A stretch of DNA of 15,559 nucleotides, taken from contig NZ_NCSM01000099.1 of assembly GCF_002224125.1 (NCBI RefSeq), positions 1 through 15,559 on the forward strand. The letters run 5' to 3'. Position numbers and translations under genes: made by a program. The notes beneath the pieces were generated by a model that was given only the letters and a program-made list of their open reading frames with translations, was not told where the DNA came from and searched no databases. Below, piece by piece: positions 9,201 through 12,547 of this stretch (its first letter is position 1; each line of letters begins with the position of its first letter). This DNA is from Streptomyces sp. NBS 14/10 (GTDB lineage: Bacteria > Actinomycetota > Actinomycetes > Streptomycetales > Streptomycetaceae).

Positions 9201-10018
9201 GGGTCGGACACGATACCGGACGCATCCACGAAGCCATGCAACTGCTGTCGGCCGCCTCGGTCTTCCGGCCCTCCTTCGGCGTCGGCTCGGGCGAGACGGC
9301 ACCGAAGTTCGTACGGCTCGCCCAAGCCACGGCAGCGGAGGCCACGCCGGGAGACGAGGCAGCCGAGCCCACCCCGCCCGGGCTGATCTGCCTCCCCACC
9401 GTGGCCGCGATCTCCAGCGCGTACCAGTACTCGCGCTTCGCCTCCGCGCTCCAGGGGCTGCGCGACGTCTGGTACGCGCCCGCACCGGGCTTCCTCGTGG
9501 GCGAGCTCCTGCCGGGAGATGTAGAGGCCGTGACCCACCTGTTCGCCGAAGCCGTGCTGCGCTTCACCGACGGTGCGCCCTTCGCCCTCGCCGGGCATTC
9601 CGCGGGCGGCTGGCTCACCTACAGCGTGACCAGCCGCCTGGAGAGCCTGGGGGTACGCCCCGAGGCGGTCGTGGCCATGGACGCCTATCTGCCCGATGAG
9701 GGGATCGCACCCGTCGCCTCCGCGCTGACCAGCGAGATCTTCGACCGGGTCACCGAATTCGTCGAAGTGGACTACACCCGGCTCACCGCGATGGGCGGCT
9801 ACTTCCGTATCTTCTCGGGCTGGACACCGCCGCAGATCGACACCCCGGCGCTCTTCATCCGGGGCCGGGACGGGGAACAGTCGCCGCCGGTCTGGGGGGT
9901 GCCGCATACGGTCATGGACGTGGCCGGGGACCACTTCACCATGCTGGAGGAGCACGCGGGGGCGACCGCCCGCCACGTCGATCAGTGGCTGCGGAAGACC
10001 GCAGGCTGGGGTGGATAG
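2..10018 (+). CDS. Modular type I PKS, C-terminal two modules plus thioesterase (5' end outside window; aveA4/milA4-like)
   Basis: The frame is open from the first complete codon at 2, so the true start lies off the left edge. Residue numbers count from the TTG at 17. Order: KS C-terminus (to ~91), AT (193-~497), KR-type dimerisation element (~563-606), non-functional KR (615-~1050), ACP (Ser1113), KS (1174-1600, Cys1347, His1482, His1522), AT (1719-~2043), DH (2115-~2405, His2149, Asp2325), KR (~2416-2890, Lys2772, Ser2796, Tyr2809), ACP (Ser2987), TE (~3122-3333, Ser3195, Asp3222, His3306). It adds a methylmalonyl unit leaving the preceding beta-keto unreduced, then a malonyl unit with ketoreduction and dehydration, and the TE releases the chain, presumably as a macrolactone. 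It runs straight towards the P450 gene 76 bp downstream. The domain content equals the last two modules expected for an avermectin-class aglycone (C5 ketone, C4 methyl, unsubstituted C2). Product assignment is inference; the PKS assignment is certain. Confidence 0.97.
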   Translation, partial: PEDRPLWLGSVKSNIGHTQAAAGVAGVIKMVLSLQHDLLPPSLYTNTPTPHVDWSAGRVRLLSESVSWPENGRPRRAGVSSFGVSGTNAHIILEQAPDEAVAESEPTDESPVLPWVVSARSEGALRGQAQRLREFVADREELRDVARALAGERAVFERRAVIVAEDRDDLVRGLDALATGAPAAGLVEGPPGPAAHGKVAMLFGGQGTQWEGMTAELLDTAPVFADQMAACAEALAPYVDWSLTDVVRGEPDAPPLDRADVVQPVLFAVMVSLAALWRSYGVRPDAVAGHSQGEIAAAYVAGALSLEDAVRIVALRSQALSALAGRGAMLSVGMSAPELEPRLAPWAGRLSVAADNGAGSAVVSGTPEAVDALLAELAADGVRARKLKVDWASHSSQVEAIHERLLTLLAPIRPRTGDIPLYSTVTGERMDGSGLDAEYWYRNLRQMVRFQDATRALVEDGHTVFIESGPHPAVSVGVQETLDALGAADALVLGTLRRGEGGLARFLTSVARLFVAGGAVDWSPAVGPAAGRRGSVDLPTYAFERHRFWLDPAPAGAEAMGGGAAPGADEPLWAAVRRGDIAGVGRLLGVGEGASLEVLVPALEAWRQRCHDRESVDGLRYREVWRPTGVGGAGVLTGRWLVVAPDGARRAVVEGLERAGARVVRVPPGPGPDDHTALVERLRAESESEPEPAAKGLVLVVGDETSESLPQALVQALGDLDAGARLWCVTSGAVSLDGDDEPRSPASARVWDAARRARLEDPQRWGGLIDVAGLPDRRVVDGLIGVLHGDERECAVRTSGVFVRRVVRAPLAGAVAEGAWRPEGTVLIDGGALGPGPHTARWLAARGAEHLLLLDENGDGFGIADELSEAGVRVTAAACDPADRQALAQLLTAIPEEYPLCAVVHTAQGDDGIAGAWHLHELTRDTDLSAFVVFSSAAPFLGAPGHGACAEAAALVRHRRGLGLPGLATTWGPWAVDGTAENGTAGAEVARPRSGGGVAAMDPRLALEALGQALDHGETSLTVADIDWPHLVETATEAGLDPLISEIPEAREAWRLVRGDAGREPDGALRSRLAGLTADEQLRALVELVRTHAAAVLGHDGAAAVEPERAFRELGFDSLTAVELRNRLNIATGLLLPATVVFDHPNPAALARGMRELLFGGGTATGSAVPVAREAVGTDEPIAVVGMACRFPGGVRSAEEFWQLLASGKDAIAEFPGDRGWDMETLYDPDPERPDTSYVRAGGFLYDAADFDAGFFGISPREALAMDPQQRLLLETSWEALERAGIDPRSLGGSRTGVFAGLALQDYAEVVRQGGPELAGYALTGISGSVLSGRLAYTFGFEGPAVTVDTACSSSLVALHLACQSLRSGECSLALAGGATVMSTPAAFLEFSRQRGLAADGRCKSYAAAADGVGWAEGVGVLLLERLSDARRLGHRVLAVVRGSAVNQDGASNGLTAPNGPAQQRVIRQALANADVPATGIDAVEGHGTGTTLGDPIEAQAILATYGQDRPEDRPLWLGSVKSNIGHTQAAAGVAGVIKMVLALQHDLLPPSLYANDPSPHVDWSSGRVRLLNEPVPWPRDGHPRRAGISSFGVSGTNAHVILEQAPEEPEPESAPEDEERNEERDEGQAVAVSAVVPWVVSARSETALRGQAHRLRELAAEEQDLRPVEVARALMTERAVFERRAVVVAEDREGFARGLDALAAGVSAPGLVAGAPRPGTDAGLALLFAGQGTQRIGMGLELADAFPAYAHALDAVVTELDTRLDRPLRPLLFAAPGTDEAALLDRTRYAQPALFAVEVALFRLTESFGVRPDFLIGHSLGELTAAHVAGVLTLPDAALLVAARGRLMDQLPPGGAMVALRTTEDEVAEALAGREALVSVAAVNGPKAVVVSGERSAVDEVAAAFAARGRKTRRLRVGHAFHSPLMEPMLDAFREVAASLTYAEPAIGLVSNLTGELARPGELTDPEYWVRHVRHAVRFNDGLAWLRAQGVNAFLELGPDGTLSALAQDDPEGDTDTAHAPMSAAVSGVAPAAERIVSAPVLRPDRPEAHTLLTALARIHVHGVTVDWPAVIGPGPAGAVGAVGRRRVELPTYAFDRRRYWPRPHGQAADLSAAGLSAADHPLLGSAVELAGSQELLFTGRLSLRTHPWLADHAIFDTVLLPGTAILELALRAGDEAGYESVEELALQVPLVLPERGSVVLQLLLGAPTTDGRRPFTLSSRHDDAHLAADQSWICHATGALTRGGDPLAAEAGAADHETAEAWPPPDAAPVDLTTWYADLAGVGLGYGPAFQGLRAAWRRGDEFFAEVALDEERAVDAARYALHPALLDAALHPVALGLDTAPGPGAQELGRLPFSWGGVSVGLVGASALRVRLTPVAQDTIALRATDGSGRLVVQARSLAFRPVTAERLRAAGTAYHEALFRLEWTPRSAAPTAPVSRRRWALVGPEVPGLAGALDDAGAEWRAYAHLAALGEAVSRGDLSPDMVVFSGRAQEPGRQDPPGDRLEPIPPTTTTTSITATPEALRQAANGALELLLSWLDDERFVDCRLALVTQGAVAATPADGVPDLTYAPVWGLVRSAQSEHPDRFVLADTDGRPDSQRALPEALLGGEPQFALRDGTVHLPRVGRVAVAAPPADHSEDHPAHREEARTPVETVAPRAWDPDGTVLITGGTGVLGRLVARHLVTAHGVRHLLLTGRRGPEADGVPELLAELTRLGADATVRACDMADRHAVAELLSGVPARHPLRAVIHLAGVVDDGILTSLTAERMDAVLGPKAIGALHLHELTHDAGLDSFVVFSSAAASFGSPGQGNYTAANAFLDALMRHRRALGLPGQSLAWGMWVRDSGMTGRLGATDRARMARGGLAPLTDEQGLALLDAAGTVDEAVLLATPLDFRALRAQAAAGGLPPILRGLVRAPARRAATATSATEATTGGETPAALRERLAALPGPTERTGALLELVRTHAAAVLGHDAAETIDAGEEFRELGFDSLTAVELRNRLSAVTGLRLATTLVFDHPSPGALARHMGERLDIAADEAGPRPTPRRAHGPTRSEGPSADTVESLFWVGHDTGRIHEAMQLLSAASVFRPSFGVGSGETAPKFVRLAQATAAEATPGDEAAEPTPPGLICLPTVAAISSAYQYSRFASALQGLRDVWYAPAPGFLVGELLPGDVEAVTHLFAEAVLRFTDGAPFALAGHSAGGWLTYSVTSRLESLGVRPEAVVAMDAYLPDEGIAPVASALTSEIFDRVTEFVEVDYTRLTAMGGYFRIFSGWTPPQIDTPALFIRGRDGEQSPPVWGVPHTVMDVAGDHFTMLEEHAGATARHVDQWLRKTAGWGG
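593..1500 (+). other. AT domain, methylmalonyl-CoA type (penultimate module)
   Basis: The acyltransferase has the active-site GHSQG (Ser286, codon 872-874). Three markers point to methylmalonyl-CoA: Gln after the catalytic Ser, RADVVQP near residue 253 (consensus RVDVVQP), and WASH at 386-389 in place of the usual YASH. Tyr-to-Trp in that box is a mild variant still unlike the malonyl HAFH. The predicted result is a methyl branch, C4 methyl in avermectin numbering. Confidence 0.88.
1704..3170 (+). other. Inactive ketoreductase (KR0) with N-terminal dimerisation element
   Basis: The helical element before it (LWAAVRRGD ... ALEAWRQR, residues ~563-606) is the type found between AT and KR in KR-only modules, so the module descends from a reducing one. 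The structural half starts at RYREVW (615). In the catalytic half the NADPH loop reads IDGGALGPG (823-831) instead of TGGTGxLG. About 18 residues are missing between HTAQGDD and AWHLHELT relative to the KR of the next module, taking with them the catalytic Lys (Gly907 falls at its place). The catalytic Tyr is Cys944 (GACAEAA instead of GNYxAAN) and the following Asn is Ala948. Only Ser931 survives. Reduction is therefore very unlikely, and the beta-keto group should persist. The reading frame is clean, so the domain is kept as a structural part. A residual epimerase role cannot be excluded. Confidence 0.93.
3225..3480 (+). other. ACP domain (penultimate module)
   Basis: The [15 protein letters not shown] signature carries the phosphopantetheine attachment Ser1113 (codon 3353-3355). 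The HAAAVLGHD helix lies before it and the FDHPNPAALA segment after it, as usual for actinomycete PKS ACPs. A short Gly/Ala/Val linker of about 20 residues leads directly into the next KS, so the two modules sit on one polypeptide. Confidence 0.96.
3536..4818 (+). other. KS domain (terminal module), complete
   Basis: It starts at DEPIAVVGMACRFPGG and ends at GTNAHVILEQAP. The catalytic triad is intact: Cys1347 in DTACSSSL (codon 4055-4057), His1482 in EGHGTGTTLGDP and His1522 in NIGHTQ. It is an extending condensing domain, not a KSQ or decayed form. It is followed by a very acidic linker (EEPEPESAPEDEERNEERDEG, split here only as a description of residues ~1603-1625) before the AT. Confidence 0.96.
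4531..4663 (+). repeat. Near-identical KS tract, copy 2
   Basis: This is the second copy of the tract at 1-133, in the same reading frame and at the same place within the terminal-module KS. Identity falls off abruptly at the 3' side, after the codons for PPSLY. Confidence 0.9.
5171..6145 (+). other. AT domain, malonyl-CoA type (terminal module)
   Basis: The active site is GHSLG (Ser1815, codon 5459-5461). HAFH at 1915-1918 and the TRYAQP box are the classical malonyl-CoA markers, in clear contrast to the methylmalonyl markers of the preceding AT. The last extender is thus acetate-derived, matching an unbranched C2 in the predicted macrolide. Confidence 0.9.
6359..7230 (+). other. DH domain (terminal module), with HxxxD instead of HxxxG
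   Basis: The dehydratase begins at ADHPLLGSAVEL. Catalytic His2149 (codon 6461-6463) follows HPWLAD, and catalytic Asp2325 sits in [11 protein letters not shown], so both acid-base residues are present. The usual HxxxGxxxxP motif reads HAIFDTVLLP: the Gly is Asp2153, while the Pro is kept. The double hotdog fold seems full length. Activity is likely but not certain. In avermectin-class aglycones the alkene ends at C3=C4 rather than C2=C3, so an unusual DH here is of interest. Confidence 0.85.
7262..8700 (+). other. Active B-type KR domain (terminal module)
   Basis: The structural half starts at FRLEWTP and contains a Thr-rich insert (PPTTTTTSITATPE, about 7530-7570). The catalytic half has TGGTGVLG (from residue 2661), Lys2772, Ser2796 and Tyr2809 in GQGNYTAAN. 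The loop VVDDG matches the LDD marker of B-type ketoreductases, which usually precede dehydration. Intact catalytic residues contrast with the dead KR of the preceding module. Confidence 0.92.
8873..9100 (+). other. ACP domain (terminal module)
   Basis: The [16 protein letters not shown] motif has attachment Ser2987 (codon 8975-8977). It is followed by a ~90-residue Arg/Pro-rich then TE-leading linker (VESLFWVGHDTGRIHEAMQ), typical of ACP-TE junctions in macrolide synthases. Confidence 0.95.
9380..10015 (+). other. Type I thioesterase domain, chain release/macrolactonisation
   Basis: This is the alpha/beta-hydrolase at the extreme C-terminus. The nucleophile is Ser3195 in GHSAGG (codon 9599-9601). 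The acid is probably Asp3222 in AMDAYLP, 27 residues later, the same spacing as Ser142-Asp169 in the DEBS TE. The base is His3306 in GDHFTML. Presence of the TE marks this PKS as the last one of the assembly line. Confidence 0.94.
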
Positions 10019-10094
10019 GGGCTTCTTGGGGGTGTTGGCGGCTTCATATCCTCATTTTCTCCGGTAGCGGCCGACGCCTGATAGGAGTTCAGCG
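10019..10094 (+). promoter_or_regulatory. 76-bp PKS-P450 spacer with ribosome binding site AGGAG (10083-10087)
   Basis: The spacer lies between the PKS stop (TAG, 10016-10018) and the P450 ATG. It has a T-rich patch (about 10043-10060) that stands out against the G+C-rich surroundings. AGGAG at 10083-10087 sits 7 nt before ATG 10095 and fixes that start. I see no convincing -35/-10 pair and no terminator hairpin, so read-through from the PKS gene is the simplest reading. Confidence 0.75.
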
Positions 10095-11474
10095 ATGCCT
10101 GCCCCTCTCCAAGTCCCCGATGTGCCGGGCTCGTGGCCGGTGCTGGGCCACCTGCCCCAACTGGCCCGGCGGCCGCTCGACTTCCTGTCCTCCCTGGCCG
10201 ACCACGGAGACCTGGTCAGAATCCGGCTCGGCCGCAAGCCCGTCTACGTGGCCACCCACCCGGACCTGGTACGGACGCTGCTGGTGACCGACGCGCACGC
10301 CTACACACGAGGCGCCGGACACGCCAAGGCGCTGGCCTTCATCGGACCGATCCTCGTCGCGACGACCGGTGAGCCCCATCGGCGCCAGCGCCGCATGATG
10401 CAGCCCTGCTTCCACCGACAGCGGCTCGGCAGCTACGTGTCCGCCATGTGCTCGGCCGCCACGGAGACCGCCGACTCCTGGTCCGCCCAGGACGTGGTGG
10501 ATGTGGTGCCCGTCATGACCGAGCTGGCCACAGCCATGATCGCCAAGTCGTTGTTCGTCTCCGAACGTGCCGCACACGCCGAGGCGGAACTGCGTAAAAC
10601 CGGCAACGCCATCCTGACCGTGGCCAGGATGAGCGCGATCCTGCCCGGGATCTACCGACGGCTGCCGACCTCCGGCAACCGGCAACTGCCCCCGGCGCGA
10701 ACCGTGATCGAGGAGACCATCGCCGCCTACCGAGCCGAAGGGCAGGACCACGGCGATATGCTCTCGACGCTCCTGCGGACGACGGACGCCACCGGTGCCG
10801 GCCTGACCGACGAGGAGATCCGCGACGAGGTCATGGGCCTGGCCATCACCGGAATCGGCGGGCCCGCCGCCATCGCGTCGTGGATCTTCTACGAGCTCGG
10901 CCAGAACCCCGACCTCGAACGACGGCTGCACGAAGAGCTCGACACGGTCCTCGACGGCCGGCCACCCAGCTCCCAGGACCTCACCCGGCTGGTCTTCACC
11001 CAGCGACTCGTCAAAGAGGCCCTGCGCAAGTACCCGGGATGGGTCGGCGCCCGGCGCACACGAGAGTCGGTGCGCCTCGGCGGCCACGAGATCCCCGCCG
11101 ACGCGGAGGTCATGTACAGCGCCTACGCCCTCCAGAACGACCCCCGCTGGTACCCGGACCCCGAGCGGTTCGACCCCGACCGCTGGGACCCGCAGCAGAG
11201 CGCCACGCGGGTCAAGAAGGGTGCCTGGGTCCCCTTCTCGGGAGGTGTCTACAAGTGCATCGGAGACGCGTTCACCGAGACCGAGACCGCGGTGGCCGTC
11301 GCCGTCATCGCCTCCCGGTGGCGGTTGCGCCCGGCGGATGGGCGCGGTGTCCGAGCGAGCCACCTGGCCACCCATGTGGTCCCCCGGCCGCTCCGTATGG
11401 TCGTGGAGCCCAGGAGCCGGAACAAGGACGAGGCGGAGCGCTCACCGCACGTGGCGCCGCAGGTGAGCCGGTGA
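10095..11474 (+). CDS. aveE: Cytochrome P450, probable AveE/MilE-type macrolide oxidase
   Basis: A 459-residue haem-thiolate monooxygenase with no signal peptide. The N-terminal VPGSWPVLGHL Pro-rich start is followed by the K-helix ExxR (Glu308-Arg311), PERF and the haem loop FSGGVYKCIG with Cys388 as iron ligand. Two positions are unusual. The I-helix reads T252-G-I-G-G256 where A-G-x-D/E-T is expected, so both the acid and the Thr used for oxygen activation are Gly. The residue two before Cys388 is Tyr386 instead of Arg/His. The frame is intact and other core motifs are normal, so I regard the enzyme as functional but mechanistically atypical. The ATG has a good ribosome binding site. It follows the TE-ending PKS and faces an AveC-family gene, the position of aveE, whose product oxidises C8a and closes the C6-O-C8a tetrahydrofuran. 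The P450 family is certain; the AveE role is inferred from context. A charged tail ends the protein. Confidence 0.9.
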   Translation: MPAPLQVPDVPGSWPVLGHLPQLARRPLDFLSSLADHGDLVRIRLGRKPVYVATHPDLVRTLLVTDAHAYTRGAGHAKALAFIGPILVATTGEPHRRQRRMMQPCFHRQRLGSYVSAMCSAATETADSWSAQDVVDVVPVMTELATAMIAKSLFVSERAAHAEAELRKTGNAILTVARMSAILPGIYRRLPTSGNRQLPPARTVIEETIAAYRAEGQDHGDMLSTLLRTTDATGAGLTDEEIRDEVMGLAITGIGGPAAIASWIFYELGQNPDLERRLHEELDTVLDGRPPSSQDLTRLVFTQRLVKEALRKYPGWVGARRTRESVRLGGHEIPADAEVMYSAYALQNDPRWYPDPERFDPDRWDPQQSATRVKKGAWVPFSGGVYKCIGDAFTETETAVAVAVIASRWRLRPADGRGVRASHLATHVVPRPLRMVVEPRSRNKDEAERSPHVAPQVSR

Positions 11475-11479
11475 CACTC

Positions 11480-11526
11480 CGGGTACGTCGGGTACGCGGT
11501 CGTCGGGCACGCGGTCGGGTACGCGG
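11480..11526 (+). repeat. Short direct repeats in the convergent intergenic gap
   Basis: TCGGGTACGCGG occurs at 11488-11499 and 11515-11526, with a one-base variant TCGGGCACGCGG at 11503-11514 and a partial CGGGTACG at 11480-11487. The repeats fill most of the 67 bp between the P450 stop and the spirocyclase stop. I find no strong hairpin with a U-tract in the gap, only the 8-bp palindrome CGGCGCCG at 11528-11535. Whether it serves as a bidirectional terminator is unknown. Confidence 0.8.
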
Positions 11527-11541
11527 GCGGCGCCGGCGGTC

Positions 11542-12534
11542 TCAGTAGCCGGCCGTCGGACGGAAGAATTCGGGGAGCCGGTCCGGGGGAGCGCCGTCCA
11601 TCAGCGAGAACAGGATGTGTGCGCCGGTGTAGAGGGCGATGCTGACATTGGCCCCGCCCACTACCGCCAGCAGCCGGACCCATGGCCTCGGGCCCTCCGG
11701 TAGGAGGGCCGCCCCGGATTCCAGACAGGTTTCGCCGCGCCGGTTGCGAAAGTGGCGCGCGGCCCCCAGGGAGGCGCCGAAAAGCGCCGAGGCCACCATC
11801 TGATACAGCGGGAACTGATACCAGTGCCCACTCCAGATGGTCAGCTCGGGCACCGCCCGCGTCCACACGGAGACGCCGGCGAAGGACACCAGCGGCTCGG
11901 CGATGTCGAGGAGCACGACGAGCAGGAAGCCGAGCGCGATCAGCCGGACCGGCCCCAGCCGTGGCCACCGGGCGGCGGCCAGACCCATGCCCTTGCCGCA
12001 GGCCACGGAGACCATCAGGGCCGTCATACAGATGCTCAGGGTCGCCAGCGGCAGCTCGGCCTCCTGGTGGGCCCCCGCCCCCTGCCAACCGGGCACATAC
12101 GGCCCCCAGGAGGCCACCGCACCGAACACATTGACGTTCGACGCGAGCACCGGGTTGATCCAGTTCATCAAGGGGCTCTGCCAACTGGCCGACAGCAGCC
12201 CGATGAAGAGCAACGCGTCGAACGTCAGCCGCCTTCTGGCCCGACACGTCCGGTACAGATGCCCCGCGAGGACCACCGCTCCCACCACGGACAGCAGCGG
12301 GATCAGCACATCGGCGATCCGCTCCGAGTCCCCACCGCCCCTGGCCGGAGGCGCCTCCTCGATGCGGTAGCCGCTGTCGGCGAGCCAGGAGGCGAACACG
12401 TACACCTGAAGCCCCAGCACCAGGGCGCCGACACACGCCCACAGTGTCACGGGAAGGGTGAACACCCGCAGGCCGCGCACGGTCTCGGCCCGGCCGATGG
12501 CCTCCGGCCGGTCTTCGTCGACGAGATCGGTCAT
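11542..12534 (-). CDS. aveC: AveC/MilC-family spirocyclase (integral membrane protein)
   Basis: A 330-residue protein with about seven hydrophobic segments (near 29-50, 74-92, 103-117, 162-180, 196-220, 240-258, 286-308), so it is a polytopic membrane protein without a cleaved signal peptide. I recognise the AveC family from its length (AveC is about 337 residues), the first helix LWACVGALVLGLQ, and the block SWQSPLMNWINP followed by SWGPYVPGW (residues 117-150). In the avermectin, milbemycin and meilingmycin pathways these proteins form the spiroketal; AveC itself also dehydrates at C22-C23, while the milbemycin and meilingmycin types are mainly spirocyclases. This sequence alone does not show which activity set is present. 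The ATG at 12534 is preceded by AAGGAG at 6 nt spacing and lies 13 nt after the stop of the minus-strand PKS, so the two are surely co-transcribed. An in-frame extension upstream runs inside the PKS gene and is rejected. Related proteins of unknown role exist in mycobacteria. Confidence 0.85.
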   Translation of the reverse strand: MTDLVDEDRPEAIGRAETVRGLRVFTLPVTLWACVGALVLGLQVYVFASWLADSGYRIEEAPPARGGGDSERIADVLIPLLSVVGAVVLAGHLYRTCRARRRLTFDALLFIGLLSASWQSPLMNWINPVLASNVNVFGAVASWGPYVPGWQGAGAHQEAELPLATLSICMTALMVSVACGKGMGLAAARWPRLGPVRLIALGFLLVVLLDIAEPLVSFAGVSVWTRAVPELTIWSGHWYQFPLYQMVASALFGASLGAARHFRNRRGETCLESGAALLPEGPRPWVRLLAVVGGANVSIALYTGAHILFSLMDGAPPDRLPEFFRPTAGY

Positions 12535-12540
12535 GTATCG

Positions 12541-12546
12541 CTCCTT
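12541..12546 (-). promoter_or_regulatory. Ribosome binding site AAGGAG of the spirocyclase gene
   Basis: On the minus strand AAGGAG ends 6 nt before ATG 12534 and directly follows the TAG stop of the PKS gene. It decides the start codon against longer in-frame alternatives. Confidence 0.88.
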
Positions 12547-12547
12547 A

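Noticed and set aside
10019..10094. Separate promoter for the P450 gene in the T-rich spacer
   Set aside because: Candidate hexamers such as TTGGCG have no partner at 16-19 bp spacing, so nothing beyond a T-rich patch and a ribosome binding site can be supported.
10842..11264. P450 as a pseudogene because of missing I-helix and haem-loop residues
   Set aside because: The frame is intact over 459 codons with ExxR, PERF and Cys388 present, a good ribosome binding site and G+C-rich codon use. Substitution of the Thr is known in working P450s.
11528..11535. CGGCGCCG palindrome as a rho-independent terminator
   Set aside because: An 8-bp palindrome with no loop and no T-tract on either strand is too weak and is expected by chance in DNA of this composition.
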